Assembly: GCA_029204225.1 (NCBI GenBank)
Contig: CM055096.1
Span: forward strand, 76,762,891-76,826,890
Reading direction: 5' to 3'
Origin: Diphasiastrum complanatum
Lineage: Eukaryota; Streptophyta; Lycopodiopsida; Lycopodiales; Lycopodiaceae
DNA length: 64,000 nucleotides
A program made the position numbers and the translations under genes. The first letter of the stretch is position 1. Each line of letters begins with the position of its first letter. Positions 33,441 to 44,109 of the stretch are shown here, one piece after another. The notes under the pieces were generated by a model that made no database searches, was not told the origin of the DNA, and saw nothing but the letters and a program-made list of their open reading frames with translations.

Positions 33441-34440
33441 CACAAAGAGCACTATAAGAGGCCTGAATTAGGGCAGGACTAGCTACATTCCAATGAGCAA
33501 TGAAGAAGTCAGGAGTGACACCATAAGGACCAGGTATTTTTTCTTTGTTAAGAGATTTAAGGGCATAATGAAGCTCATCTAAGGAAAGCGGAGTAGAAAG
33601 AGCTCAAGAATCCTCAGGGGACATGGAGGAGGGAAAGGAACAGTAACTAGGTAAGTCCTAAATGAAAACCTTAGAAGGAGAGGTGGAGTTGAAAAGAGTA
33701 GAGAAATGGTTGAAGAAAGAATGAAAGGAAAAAAGAGGAGATCCATTTAAGTCAAGAGTCTTCTCTCTTATGTTGGGCTTTAAGCTTCCTGAAGAAAAAA
33801 TCAGATGGAAGATCATCTTCTCTAAGCCAATTTAGGTGAGTTCTTTTGCATAGGATGGAAGCTTTAGATTGATCTAGGATTTTAAGGGAGTTGAAAGCCT
33901 CAATAAACTCAGCAGCCCGAAAGCAAGAATCACCTACCCGATCTCTATCCAATGAAATAGCAGGAAGAGTTTTGTCTAAGGGAGGACTCAAGAAGGAGGG
34001 AGGCTGATCTTACAATCTTCCCCTGATTGCAAAAAAACAAACGGGAGCAATCAATAATGTCTTCAAGCTTCGTAAGATAAGAGAGGGAGGAAGAAAGAAC
34101 ATGACATAACGTCTTATTCCAAATCAGAGAATTGTTCATGATGAAAACCGAATGGTGCTTAACAGGCTTGTCAGGGAAGAGGTTGAATCGATGGGCCACA
34201 GGGAGGTGATCGGAAAGAGAGAGGGAAGGAATTATGCTACACGATAAACGACTCATCCAATTTCCATTATTAGAAAGGTAAACTCTATCGAGTCTAGCCG
34301 AGGTGTAAAAGGGAGGGGGGCATCCATTATTTTAGGTGTGAAGGTTGGGCCCAGCTGCATAAAGAAAGGACATCAGAGTAGTTGAAACCGTCACTGCAAA
34401 TAGTCCCATGCTTGTTGTTTATCCAAGGAAATGCGATCGA
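33441..34440 (-). pseudogene. LINE (L1-like) endonuclease/reverse-transcriptase fragment, right of copia-1
   Basis: Read on the minus strand from about 34440 to 33441. First comes the end of an AP-endonuclease-like domain, with RLDRVYLSN (near 34300) and SLSLSDHLPVAHRFNL (near 34220), where SDHLPV is the conserved SDH motif. Next is a linker with HLNWLREDDLPSDFFFRKL (near 33840-33780), resembling the WLxEGDRNTKFFH block of plant LINEs. Last is the start of RT, with LNKEKIPGPYGVTPDFF (near 33550-33500), a variant of GPDGF. Frame changes and stops show decay. The frame continues across copia-1 into 27193-27146. Confidence 0.78.
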
Positions 34441-34916
34441 AATACACAGTAGATTCATACAAGATTAATCGTGCACATATGTGAATAATCTCACTATGAC
34501 CCAGTACATAAACACATTTTTATCTGGCAGATTCGTCCAGAACCCACATATGTTACTCACATATCTCACTGAGATCTTGTAACTCAGCTACAAAAGATTT
34601 TCTATTTCACTTGAGTAAATAACATATCCAAAAAATCTCTGAGACGAATAACATTCACTCTCAGTAGTTTTCCAACTTAGTTTACCTCTAACAACATAAT
34701 TTCTTCCACACTGTGAACCCCTCTCTGATCCTAGTACTTAAACTAAGATTAGGTTGATCCAAGTGACAAAACTTTCAGACTTAAATTCTGATCAAACTTA
34801 CTTCTATTCCAATCAAAATGAAATCGGTAACCTTTAAACTTTCATTGTACTACTTATAGATAATGATTCAAATATCAAACCTATTCTAGTTCCAGATTGT
34901 AAACACAATCCCTAAA
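34441..34916. other. Unassigned sequence
   Basis: AT-rich, without an ORF or recognised repeat. It lies between the LINE fragment and the truncated copia-2 LTR. Confidence 0.35.
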
Positions 34917-35723
34917 GAGATAAACACACATGTGTGGAGCCTGTTCCCACGTGTGAAAATAGTGTACTTGTCATGTACCATAATCATATAGGTTGTACAT
35001 ATGATTTAATTCAAGTTCTAGTGGCTAAAAAGGACAAAAACTAGTTTTCTAGATATATGACACATGGCATCAATCTATTGATTGCATGAGCCAAATATTT
35101 TGGTTAGGTGTCATATCCCATGTGTAGAGGACAGCTATCCCATGTGTAGAGGACAGCTCACATGTGTGGAATAAGCTGAAGTAGGCGAATTTTTAATTCT
35201 AGAAGATTTCCAAGTAGATCTCCATATAGAAGGAAAATGGACCAAAAGTGCTCAAAATAGAAGGTTTTGTCCAAGTGTTAGTTTTGCATGATGAATCATC
35301 ATATGACAAAGCACCTTCACACAGGTGGGATCAGAGGGATGATTAGTACCACGAGCTCCCACTTATTGTATATATAGAGCCACATTTGGCCATAATCATT
35401 GTGAGACACCAATCTTGGTTTTGGAAGCAATTTTGAGTGATTCTCTCCATTTGTCTACATTTGTTTTGATTGTTTTGAGGTTCTATCAATGTGTACTTGA
35501 TTTTCATGTTGGAGTCCGTACCCTGACAGGGTTTCACACGTGTGAAACCATCAAGTACATTTACCTTCAATAAATGATTGTTCTTGTTTGGATTTTATGT
35601 CTAGAATTGATCTAGATTGATCTTAATCTTATGTAGATTGATAGATCAAGTAAATCTAACATCCAATCCCTCTTGAGGATCAGATTAGGATCCTCTCTTG
35701 GTCCTTTTTGTACTTTTTGCACA
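34917..35723 (+). repeat. Copia-2 5' LTR, 5'-truncated
   Basis: Homology to the 3' LTR begins near AGATAAACACACATGTGTGG and ends ...TTTTTGCACA. A 22-base unit, TATCCCATGTGTAGAGGACAGC, is tandemly duplicated at 35114-35157 but single in the 3' LTR. CACACGTGTG is at 35535-35544 inside the longer palindrome TTTCACACGTGTGAAA. Confidence 0.88.
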
Positions 35724-35736
35724 TGGTATCAGAGCC
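35724..35736 (+). other. Copia-2 primer-binding site
   Basis: TGGTATCAGAGCC is an exact match to the initiator tRNA-Met complement and abuts the LTR. Confidence 0.9.
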
Positions 35737-37316
35737 TAGTACAAGAGGTTTTGTTCAAATTGATAGGGTTAATCCAAATCAAAGCCAAAATTAGCAGTTT
35801 TTTGGAAACTAGTCAAATTTTGGGTAGCGAGTTGAATTTGATAGATATTCTCAAAATTTTTGGACCAGAACTTGTTGTGGGCTGTAGGAACCCTTTTCAC
35901 ATGTGTGAGGCCGTACAACTCCAGTTTTGGCTGAGAAAATTCAAAAATTTGTACAATTTGACTCACACACCCAATTTGAGAGATTTTTGGTGCAAAATCA
36001 AGAATTTTCTATAGAGAATCTAATCCCTTGATTAGTTCTTGGATTAGATCAGCCAAGAAATTAAATTTGAAGCTTGAAATAGGTGAATTTATTGATCATC
36101 TCTGATTTTTTGAGTGCACGTTTTTTCATCACTCTAGATTTGTTCAAGAGTGATAGGGTCAAGTTTAGAAGCATCAATTTGCTAGAAAACATCCTTGGAT
36201 CTGTCCTCCAAGTGAAACCTTTGAGAGTTTCTAGTGCATATAGAGCATCTATGCAAATCTTTTGTAGAATTTGACATAGATTGGCTTCAATTGAAAGTTT
36301 TAGAAAAGAGATTGAGATCCAAGTCACATTATTCAATCCTACTCAATTTGTTTGAGTGTTTGTGAGGTTTGAAAAGAGTCATTAAGGTGTCTATGGCAAA
36401 TGTGTAGAGAGAGATCCAATTTTCTAAGAGTTCCTTCCTTTGGAGAAGGCAAGATCTAGAAGCTCATTATGTGTTGTTATTGGTGAAGAATTTGTCTTCT
36501 CCTATGTGATCAAATCTTTCTAAGTGGTATTAGCTCTTTGAAGCACAATATCTTAGTGAGAAAAATCACAACTTTTGATTTTGAATTTCATTCCAAGTCT
36601 TAAAAGGTAGAGTAATTGGTGGAATCCAATAGGAGTGATTGAATTCAATTTGTTGAGCAAAAATTGACATAGTATGTATGAAACTCAGATTAGTTCTATT
36701 CAACTTTCTTTGTGAGAGTGTGAGGGTCAATTGGATGTCTAGAATGAGGAAGAGTCCATATTTGAGTATTCATGCATGGTTGAGATCTTTGTGAATCTCT
36801 AGTTGTCTAATTTTTTTAACTTTGTCAAAAGTTGGTGGTATAGTTTGTTGTCAAATCAAATCAAATTCATTCTAAATCTCAAGTGTGAGATTATTTGGGT
36901 CAAGAGTGAGTCCAAAAGAAGTGATTAAGTTTGATTTTCATGTATTTGAAACAAAACCCATCTTTTGTTCAAGAATCTCAAGTGTTGAGAGAACTAGTCA
37001 AGTGAAAAGGAAAATCTAGGTGTCAAATCTTTTTCATATCCATTTCAACTTTCAAAAGAAAGAGTCATTGGTAATTGATGAGTCCAATAGGAGATTGGAT
37101 CTGATTTCTTTTGTGATTTGATTCAAAGATTGTGTGCTTTTGTCTTAGTGATCAAAGCAAAGTTTCCAAGTGACTAGTCATTACTGAGAAGATTGATTCT
37201 TAGGTTTGTGAGCCAGATCTTTTGTAGATCCTTCTAGATTGTTGAAGATGTTCAAATCTAGTCTCTTGAAAGTCACAAATTACATTTGTAGAATCATATC
37301 ACAGGTTTTTACTCAC
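35737..37316 (+). other. Copia-2 long untranslated leader
   Basis: About 1.6 kb without a supported ORF. It shares blocks with the copia-3 leader, for example GTTGTGGGCTG followed by a CACACGTGTG-like site and GCCGTACA (35874-35920 and 42656-42700). Confidence 0.6.
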
Positions 37317-37532
37317 ATGGCATCAATAGGTGGCATCCTATTGAAGGAAAGAAAGGATCCTGAGTGCAACCTTTGTGGCAAGGGAGGATATTTTTTCTCA
37401 AGATGCTACAAAAAGAAGACTAGTCCATCTAAGGAGAACCAAAGCAAGGGGACCGAGGTGAAGGATGGAGCTTCAAGTTCAAAAGAAGGACAAGTCCAAG
37501 GAAAGGTGTTTCCTTTGTGGAAAGGTGAATGA
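37317..37532 (+). pseudogene. Copia-2 gag remnant with zinc knuckle
   Basis: ATG 37317 encodes MASIGGILLKE, the copia gag start seen in copia-3 (MASMGGFLLEA). It is then joined to CNLCGKGGYFFSRCYKKK, a CCHC-type knuckle with Y and F in place of the usual H-F pair, so the histidine ligand is missing. VKDGASSSK follows, which in copia-3 precedes the knuckle, and a second knuckle start (KERCFLCGK, near 37495) appears in another frame. About 600 bp of gag core is therefore deleted and the knuckle region partly duplicated. Confidence 0.65.
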
Positions 37533-37539
37533 GGCTTGG

Positions 37540-38243
37540 AGTCTCACAAGGACTTGCAAGATTTGTCTTCAAGAGTACATCACAACACGTGTCAAATCTT
37601 TTGAAATTTTTCATTTGGAAGTGCATTGTTTGGTTCAAGATGCAAAGATAGATGTCACTTTCATGAAAGTAACTTGGATTAATTTTATGTCCTTGGAAAG
37701 TATTTTGCTTGGAACTTTAGATAAGTTCAAACTTATTGTTATTATCCAAGAGAAATCAATCAAGAATCAGGAGCAATCACAAAATGAAAATAGTTTGATT
37801 TATGCTCTCATGTCAACTTATGAAGACCATTTTGCTTTGAAGAAATTTTTGTATCTCAAAGGTGGGTTAAGGCAATACTAGTTGAGTGTGATGCCTTAAA
37901 AGATAGCAAAATATGTTTTCCTTGTAAGCTTACATTAGTTATGAAGTCAAGGAAATGGAAATATCTTCATAATGTAGGATCTTTTGGTTTCAATAAGATC
38001 ATGAATGATGTGTTCATTCACAAAGATGAAGATTGTATGTTTTCAATCCTAAAGGCAAGTTGTAAACTTCTTATGAGAATAAGTGAAGCATCCAAAGTGG
38101 ACACTTATATCCATAAGCAAGTAGTTAGCCTTATTGAGATGGAGATACCTTTTGATTTCAATATTGGAAAAATCATGCCAAGTTGTGGTGATTTTTGGAC
38201 TTATGCTTCTAGCATAAGTAATCTCATAGGAAGTGCATATTGA
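37540..38243 (+). CDS. Copia-2 unknown protein, repeat unit A (frames disrupted)
   Basis: No family is recognised. The block near 37790-38165, read across one frame change at about 37860, contains SLIYALMSTYEDHFALKKF, RWVKAILVECDALKDSK and RKWKYLHNVGSF. It ends with KASCKLLMRISEASK and DTYIHKQVVSLIEMEI. It aligns over its length with unit B in 38240-39103 (NWSKTILVEYE, RKWLFHQMY, ANCKLFMRVSESSSK, DTYLHNEVFCLIGSEI). Two diverged tandem copies of a domain of roughly 130-150 residues are therefore present. It is not integrase, RT or RNase H as far as I can see. Membrane segments and signal peptides are not obvious. Confidence 0.55.
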
Positions 38244-39103
38244 ATGGCCATAGTTGTTGTGATCATTATGAGACATGGAGGTCTCAAATTTCCATCAAAA
38301 AGGAGCACCATGAAGAGGATCTTAAGGAGTCATCTCAAGGTTCAAATGTGCCAAGGATTGAGGAGGAGAATCCTTCTCAAGGTTCAAGTGTGCCTAGGAT
38401 TGAGGAGGAGAGACCTTCTCAAATTGTGATTCCAAAAAGAAACTCAAGACATATGGTTGAGTCCATGTGGCTCACATTTCAAGGGAAAGAGGAGCATATC
38501 TCATGTGGTATACATCACATACTTATTTCTCTTATGTCATTTGATAAATCAATTTGCTTTAGTGAGATCATTGCATCTCAAAATTGGAGTAAAACCATAC
38601 TAGTTGAGTATGAAGTCTCTCTTGAGAACATAGATGATGTTCTTAAAAGGTTGAAATTGGTTTTAAATCAATTAGAAAGAAAATGGTTATTTCATCAAAT
38701 GTATGCTCTTGAGTCATGTAAGAGCAAAAGTGATTTGTTCACTCATAGTTTGAAAAGTTGTATTGAGGCAAATTGTAAACTCTTTATGAGAGTAAGTGAA
38801 TCATCTTCTAAAGACACTTATCTCCATAATGAGGTATTTTGCCTCATTGGATCTGAGATTAGCATGGTAAACAAGCATGAAGATATGATGCAAACACTTT
38901 GTTATTATAGCATGCATAGTCTTGCCAATTTGGATAAGTCTAATTCTCTAGATCATGGTAACATGATGTTAGATCTTTGTGATCCTAATAAGTCAAGAAG
39001 AAATCTTTATTTTCTCAAGGAGGAGCATGCACATAAGAAGGAGCAAGCCTCAAAGTCAAGCATCTACATGAAATTTGGAAGGAATCAATTTCGAAGATGC
39101 TAG
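38240..39103 (+). CDS. Copia-2 unknown protein, repeat unit B (287 codons open)
   Basis: The longest intact frame of the unknown region. It begins with charged sequence holding two short tandem repeats of SSVPRIEEERPSQ type (about 38336-38416). It then carries unit B (about residues 75-215: HHILISLMSFDKS, NWSKTILVEYEV, ANCKLFMRVSESSS, DTYLHNEVFCL). The tail is basic (SRRNLYFLKEEHAHKKEQ). Unit A just upstream is related. The coding sequence is AT-rich and Lys/Ser-rich like copia gag-pol. It ends about 200 bases before the 3' LTR. Possible origins are a captured host gene, a strongly diverged pol, or a rearranged gag; the sequence alone does not decide. Confidence 0.55.
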   Translation: MNGHSCCDHYETWRSQISIKKEHHEEDLKESSQGSNVPRIEEENPSQGSSVPRIEEERPSQIVIPKRNSRHMVESMWLTFQGKEEHISCGIHHILISLMSFDKSICFSEIIASQNWSKTILVEYEVSLENIDDVLKRLKLVLNQLERKWLFHQMYALESCKSKSDLFTHSLKSCIEANCKLFMRVSESSSKDTYLHNEVFCLIGSEISMVNKHEDMMQTLCYYSMHSLANLDKSNSLDHGNMMLDLCDPNKSRRNLYFLKEEHAHKKEQASKSSIYMKFGRNQFRRC

Positions 39104-39308
39104 GATGGTGCAAAGCTCTCAAGTTCATCAAAGATGTCAACATCAAAGAAGCACTATCATGGATATGGTGATTTCAGATCAACATCAAGCTCATTGGCTG
39201 ATCTTCACACCTTTTGAACCAGAAAAGACCAATTCAGCCCATGGTGTCAAGTTCAAGATCATCATGTTTTCCATCAAGCTATATCTACCAAGCTAGATTT
39301 TTGAGGAG

Positions 39309-40141
39309 TGTGAAAAATGCAAAAATAAGCTTGGTAGAGGCCAAAAATCTTGTATATAGATAAAAACACATGTGTGGAGCCTGTTCCCATGTGTGAAAAT
39401 AGTGTACTTGTCATGTACCATAATCATATAGGTTGTACATATGATTTAATTCAAGTTCTAGTGGCTAAAAAGGCCAAAAACTAGTTTTCTAGATATATGA
39501 CACATGGCATCAATCTATTGATTGCATGAGCCAAATATTTTGGTTAGGTGTCATATCCCATGTGTAGAGGACAGCTCACACGTGTGGAATAAGCTGAAGT
39601 AGGCGAATTTTTAATTCTAGAAGATTTCCAAGTAGATCTCCATATAGAAGGAAAATGGACCAAAAGTGCTCAAAATAGAAGGTTTTGTCCAAGTGTCAGT
39701 TTTGCATGATGAATCATCATATGACAAAGCACCTTCACACATGTGGGATCAGAGGGATGATCAGTACCACGAGTTCTCACTTATTGTATATATAGAGCCA
39801 CATTTGGCCATAATCATTGTGAGACACCAATCTTGGTTTTGGAAGCAATTTTGAGTGATTCTCTCCATTTGTCTACATTTGTTTTGATTGTTTTGAGGTT
39901 CTATCAATGTGTTCTTGATTTTCAGGTTGGAGTCCGTACCCTGACAGGGTTTCACACGTGTGAGACCAGCAAGTACATTTACCTTCAGTAAATGATTGTT
40001 CTTGTTTGGATTTTATGTCTAGAATTGATCTAGATTGATCTTAATCTTATGTAGATTGATAGATCAAGTAAATTTAACATCCAATCCCTCTTGAGGATCA
40101 GATTAGGATCCACTCTTGGTCCTTTTTGTACTTTTTGCACA
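39309..40141 (+). repeat. Copia-2 3' LTR (833 bp)
   Basis: Preceded by the purine tract TTTTGAGGAG. It begins TGTGAAAAATGC and ends TTTTTGCACA. CACACGTGTG is at 39577-39586 and 39953-39962. A TATA-like TTGTATATATAGAGCC is near 39783-39798. Confidence 0.92.
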
Positions 40142-41790
40142 TAAACAACTATGATGTCTTATATTTGAGAAATTACTAAGAAGTAAAGGACTAATTAAGA
40201 AAGCGAGAAATTGAGGGCCTCTGATTTTATAAATAATGAGATACCACATTGGGATCTAGATTAAACCTCAAAAATTTTCAAAATACCCCACATTTGACCA
40301 AACAGTTTTATTTTTCCCGTATCGTGACTAGGTACTAAAACACACCATTGATCATCAGATCTTTACAGTCCTAGAATTCCCTTTTCAAAATTACTGATGT
40401 CCCATACCATCAGCTCTTCCTTCCAAAAAATCCTTAACCGCTTTATCTGATATTCTAGAGGTCCACTGATCATCTAGTTGTCCTATGATCACTATAGGAT
40501 ATTATCTCTTGTTCCCAAACACTAGAGAATCCATTCATTTGGATGACTGGCATGCCTATCAGATAAGTACCACAAATCCACACCTGATCCTATGATTTAG
40601 ATAGAAGAAGTTCAAGACTACATTTTGATCCTTACAAGTTAATGATAAGCTTAAAATCCCCATGGATCCAAGAGCATTAACTCTAGAGACAAGCTTCTAT
40701 CAATTAACAGACCCAATGTAATCCATGTATCAGATTCTACTTCTAACATCACAATTGGATAACGAATCATAATGAATCCGAGAATAATAACTGAATTGTA
40801 TTTAGTAAATCTTGGGATATCTGGATTTAGTTCTAGATGTAATCTAAAGTTTTTTGTAGTTGAAGATGATTGTCATTTTTTGGTATGCATTCAGTCTTTA
40901 ATTACCAGTGGTTTATAGAACTTGAATCTTGCACTTTAATTAAAGAATCATGTTTGAAAGTATTCCTAAGTCCAGTATTTTCTTAATGGAAAGATTTTGG
41001 AATGACTCTTACTTTTCCTAAGTTATGTTGGACATATACTCTAGTATCCTGTAAATGATTAAGTATGATTTTGGATTCCAGGGAATTATGATTGGCAAAT
41101 CATATGAATCTAAATATTTATGGTTGACGAATCATAAATAGATACTTAATTATTGTCGAAAAGATTATATGGAATTGTGAAGATTCTTAAGTGTGATGAT
41201 TAATTCTTAACCTATTAATTGAGTAAGAGTTTGAATCAGTGTTTTGAATTTTTTTACTCCAGTATTTGAATTGAGAACCTATGGATCTCACAGACATTCT
41301 CACAAAATAAGTTTTTTATTTGTGGAGAATTTAATTTATTTAGTGGATGCTATTCTGTTACAGTTTATGGTCTGCAGATGCTTGAATACAGTTCTTCATT
41401 TAATTGATCTCCAGTTATCATAGGAGACAGACAAGTCTATTAAGATGAATGAATGTTTTTTTCTTGCATTTGATGCTAGAAATAGGAGCATTTGACTCAA
41501 AAGAGTATCTGGGATACTCAGAGTTGAGTTTTAATCATTCTATATCTTAATGATTCTCCTAGATATTCTAGTTGAATGAATTATCATGTCTTAGAATTGG
41601 ATTCTAAGAATAGTTGTATTTGGAAGCTTATGAATTATCTGCCAAAGTGGTGAATAATTTCAGACTATAATTATAGTTATTATATTATTTCTTTAAGTCT
41701 AGTCTCCTGAGTTAGGCAATATTTCACTCAGTTGGTTCATTTAAGTGTTTTGCATGAAGGTGATATTACTAACTTGTGTTGAGTGTAACC
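40142..41790. other. Unassigned AT-rich sequence left of copia-3
   Basis: No ORF. It continues beyond copia-3 at 46474, as the TAACC target duplication shows. The joined region ends in a polypurine tract and possible gypsy LTR at 46687-46700, so it may be the long 3' non-coding part of a gypsy element. Confidence 0.35.
41786..41790 (+). repeat. Copia-3 target-site duplication (left copy)
   Basis: TAACC directly before the 5' LTR; the matching copy is at 46469-46473. Five bases is the normal size for copia insertion. Confidence 0.9.
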
Positions 41791-42516
41791 TGTGAAAATG
41801 TCAAAATCATGCTTGATCTAGGCCAAAATCATGTACATATTATGTTTACACATGTGTGGAGCCTGTTCTCACATGTGAATTAAATGCATTTATCATTTAG
41901 ATGAGTCATATAGGTTGTACATACCATTTCATTTGAGATCTAGTGGCTAAAATGGCCAAAATCTAGTTTTTTAGCTATATGCCACTTGGCATCATTTTAT
42001 TGGTAGGAAGAGCTATTTCACATGGATAGGAGTGATCTCACACGTGCAAAGGATTGCTCACATGTGTCAAAACATCAGTAGTAGGTGAGATCCAACTTGT
42101 AGTAGATATTTGTGCAAGTCCCTATAAATTAGGAAAATTGCCTAAAATCAAGGGAGGTGGCTATAAGTTAGGAAACTTGGTCCATGTGCCATATTGATGA
42201 TTATTGGTGGATCCTTTGATGAGTAGGCACTCTCACACGTGCCAAATCAGCTGAGTAAATGCATTGATTGGGTTCTAAGCTTAGTATACTTTATTCTCAG
42301 CCTACTGTCCGTACTCTGACAGGTTTTCACATGTGTTAAACCAGCAAGTACAAGTTTTGATCAATAATGATTGTTCTTGTTAGATTTATTCATCTAGATT
42401 TGATCTAAATGCTATCTAATCTTGTGTAGATTGATAGGTTGATCTAATCTAACATCCAATCACACTTGTGGTTATGATGCAGATCTATTATTGGTCCATT
42501 TTGCTGTACTTTGGCA
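41791..42516 (+). repeat. Copia-3 5' LTR (726 bp)
   Basis: Starts TGTGAAAATGTC and ends CTTTGGCA, followed by the primer-binding site. It is related to the copia-2 LTR, for example GTCCGTACTCTGACAGG near 42307. The outer CACACGTG-type sites are diverged (CTCACACGTGC near 42050 and 42232). Confidence 0.93.
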
Positions 42517-42529
42517 TGGTATCAGAGCC
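42517..42529 (+). other. Copia-3 primer-binding site
   Basis: TGGTATCAGAGCC, an exact match to the initiator tRNA-Met complement, abuts the LTR. Confidence 0.9.
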
Positions 42530-43108
42530 AAGTACAAGTGCATTTAAGACATTGATCTAAAACTATTCCCAAATTGGCAGGTTTTTGAAAACAAGCTAAT
42601 ATTGAGGTAGCGAGTTGAAATGGATAGCTAGAGCCAAAATATTTGTACCAAATCTTGTTGTGGGCTGCAGGTATACCTTCCACACGTGTGGTGCCGTACA
42701 TAACCTTTTTTGAATAGTATTTTTCATTTTGGTGCAATTTGAGCTTCATACACCCAATTTGAGTCAATTTAGTGCATTTTTCAAGCTCTCACTTGCATTG
42801 TTTCTATTCCATTGATTTGTTCTTGGTTTAGATCAATCATATAGGTGGATTAGAGCTTGTTTATAGTACATTGAAGTTGATTCTTTGTTTTTTTTTAGTG
42901 TACCTTGAAGTTGAGAGAGATTGAGTGCTATAAACCAAAGATTAAGGAGTGAATTTGCAAAGTTGAGATTGTAATCTATAGATCCAGCATTCTAGATTTG
43001 TTCTAAAGTGGTAGGGTCAGGTCTACAAGCTTATTGATTGCTAGAAGACACTATAGGTTCAGATCGCTAAGTGAAACCATCTAAGTTTCAAGTGCATTTA
43101 CACTAATA

Positions 43109-44107
43109 ATGGCATCAATGGGTGGCTTCTTACTTGAAGCTAGTGAAAGGCTTTCATCAACTAATTATGCCATTTGGAAAGTTTGAATGGAGTCATTATT
43201 TGTACTTCATGATTTGTATGACATTGTTCTTGGTGTGGAAGAAGAACCTCAAGTAGCTCAAGAATTAGTAAAGTACAAGAAGAGATTTAAGTTGTCATTA
43301 CATTGCTTGAAAATGAATGTAAGTAATGACTTGTTGAAAGAGATCTCATCTTGTAGCACATCCAAAGAGGCATGGGATTCACTAAAATCTATTCATGAAT
43401 CCAAAAATACTTCAAGAATACTCATGCTAAGAAATCAAATACTTCAAAGCATGAAAGGATGTATTGAAAGTGCCCAAGATTATGTTCTTAGGATCAAATC
43501 TTTGAATATTGAGTTATCTTCCATTAGTGACAAGATTCAAGACAATGAGCTAGTTCAAATAATCTTGAATGGATTAGGAAATGAGTATTCTAATCTAGTT
43601 CAAACATTTGCTATTCAAGATCAACTTCCTACTATTGAAAAACTTCATAATGTGCTAGTTTCTGAGGATAGTAGGATGCTTCATATCAAGAATAGGATTG
43701 GTTCTCTTTCTTTGATTGATGGTGATGAGAAAGCTAACTTTTCTTTGAAAGGCAAGAAGAAGAAGGTTCCATCCAAGAAGACCCAAGATGTGGAGGTCGA
43801 GAGCAAGGATGGAGCTTCAAGTTCAAAAGGCAAGAGTAAGAAGGACAAGAAGAAGCTTAAGTGTTTTTTCTGTGGTAAAAAAGGACACTTTGCATCCGAG
43901 TGTTACAAGAAGAAGAATGCCCAAGAGAAAGACAACCGTGGCATCCTTGTGCTTGAGGAGGAGGATGAATGCACCTTATCTTTGATGGCTTCCTTCACAC
44001 AAACATCTAATCACAACACATGGTGGATTGATAGTGGGGCTAGTTCCCACATGACTCACCAAAAAGACTACTTTTCTACCTTACTTTCTTACAATAACTG
44101 CAAGTGA
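43109..44107 (+). pseudogene. Copia-3 Gag-protease, interrupted
   Basis: ATG 43109 begins MASMGGFLLEASERLSSTNY. A TGA at 43184-43186 (after AIWKV) interrupts it and the same frame continues to 44107. The gag core, a CCHC knuckle (CFFCGKKGHFASEC; 43866-43907) and the protease active site DSGASSHM (near 44029-44052) are present. The frame is lost near 44100, and protease sequence (LDNVLYVPSITKNLLSVGQ) continues in another frame from about 44110. Close relatives in the window are copia-1 and copia-4. Confidence 0.88.
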
Positions 44108-44109
44108 TC

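Larger units (their letters stand above)
34917..40141 (+). mobile_element. Copia-2: non-autonomous copia element with unrecognised coding region
   Basis: The 5' LTR (34917-35723, missing about its first 55 bases) and 3' LTR (39309-40141, 833 bp) are highly similar. There is a perfect primer-binding site and a polypurine tract. Inside, only the first codons of gag and a zinc knuckle are recognisable. Protease, integrase, RT and RNase H are absent and are replaced by about 1.6 kb of unfamiliar coding sequence with an internal duplication. Copia-3 is its closest relative here in LTR and leader sequence. Confidence 0.85.

Noticed and set aside
34917-34921. TAAAC as a copia-2 target duplication (also at 40142)
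   Set aside because: The left TAAAC is inside the LTR-homologous sequence (the right LTR has ATAAAA there), so the match is coincidental.
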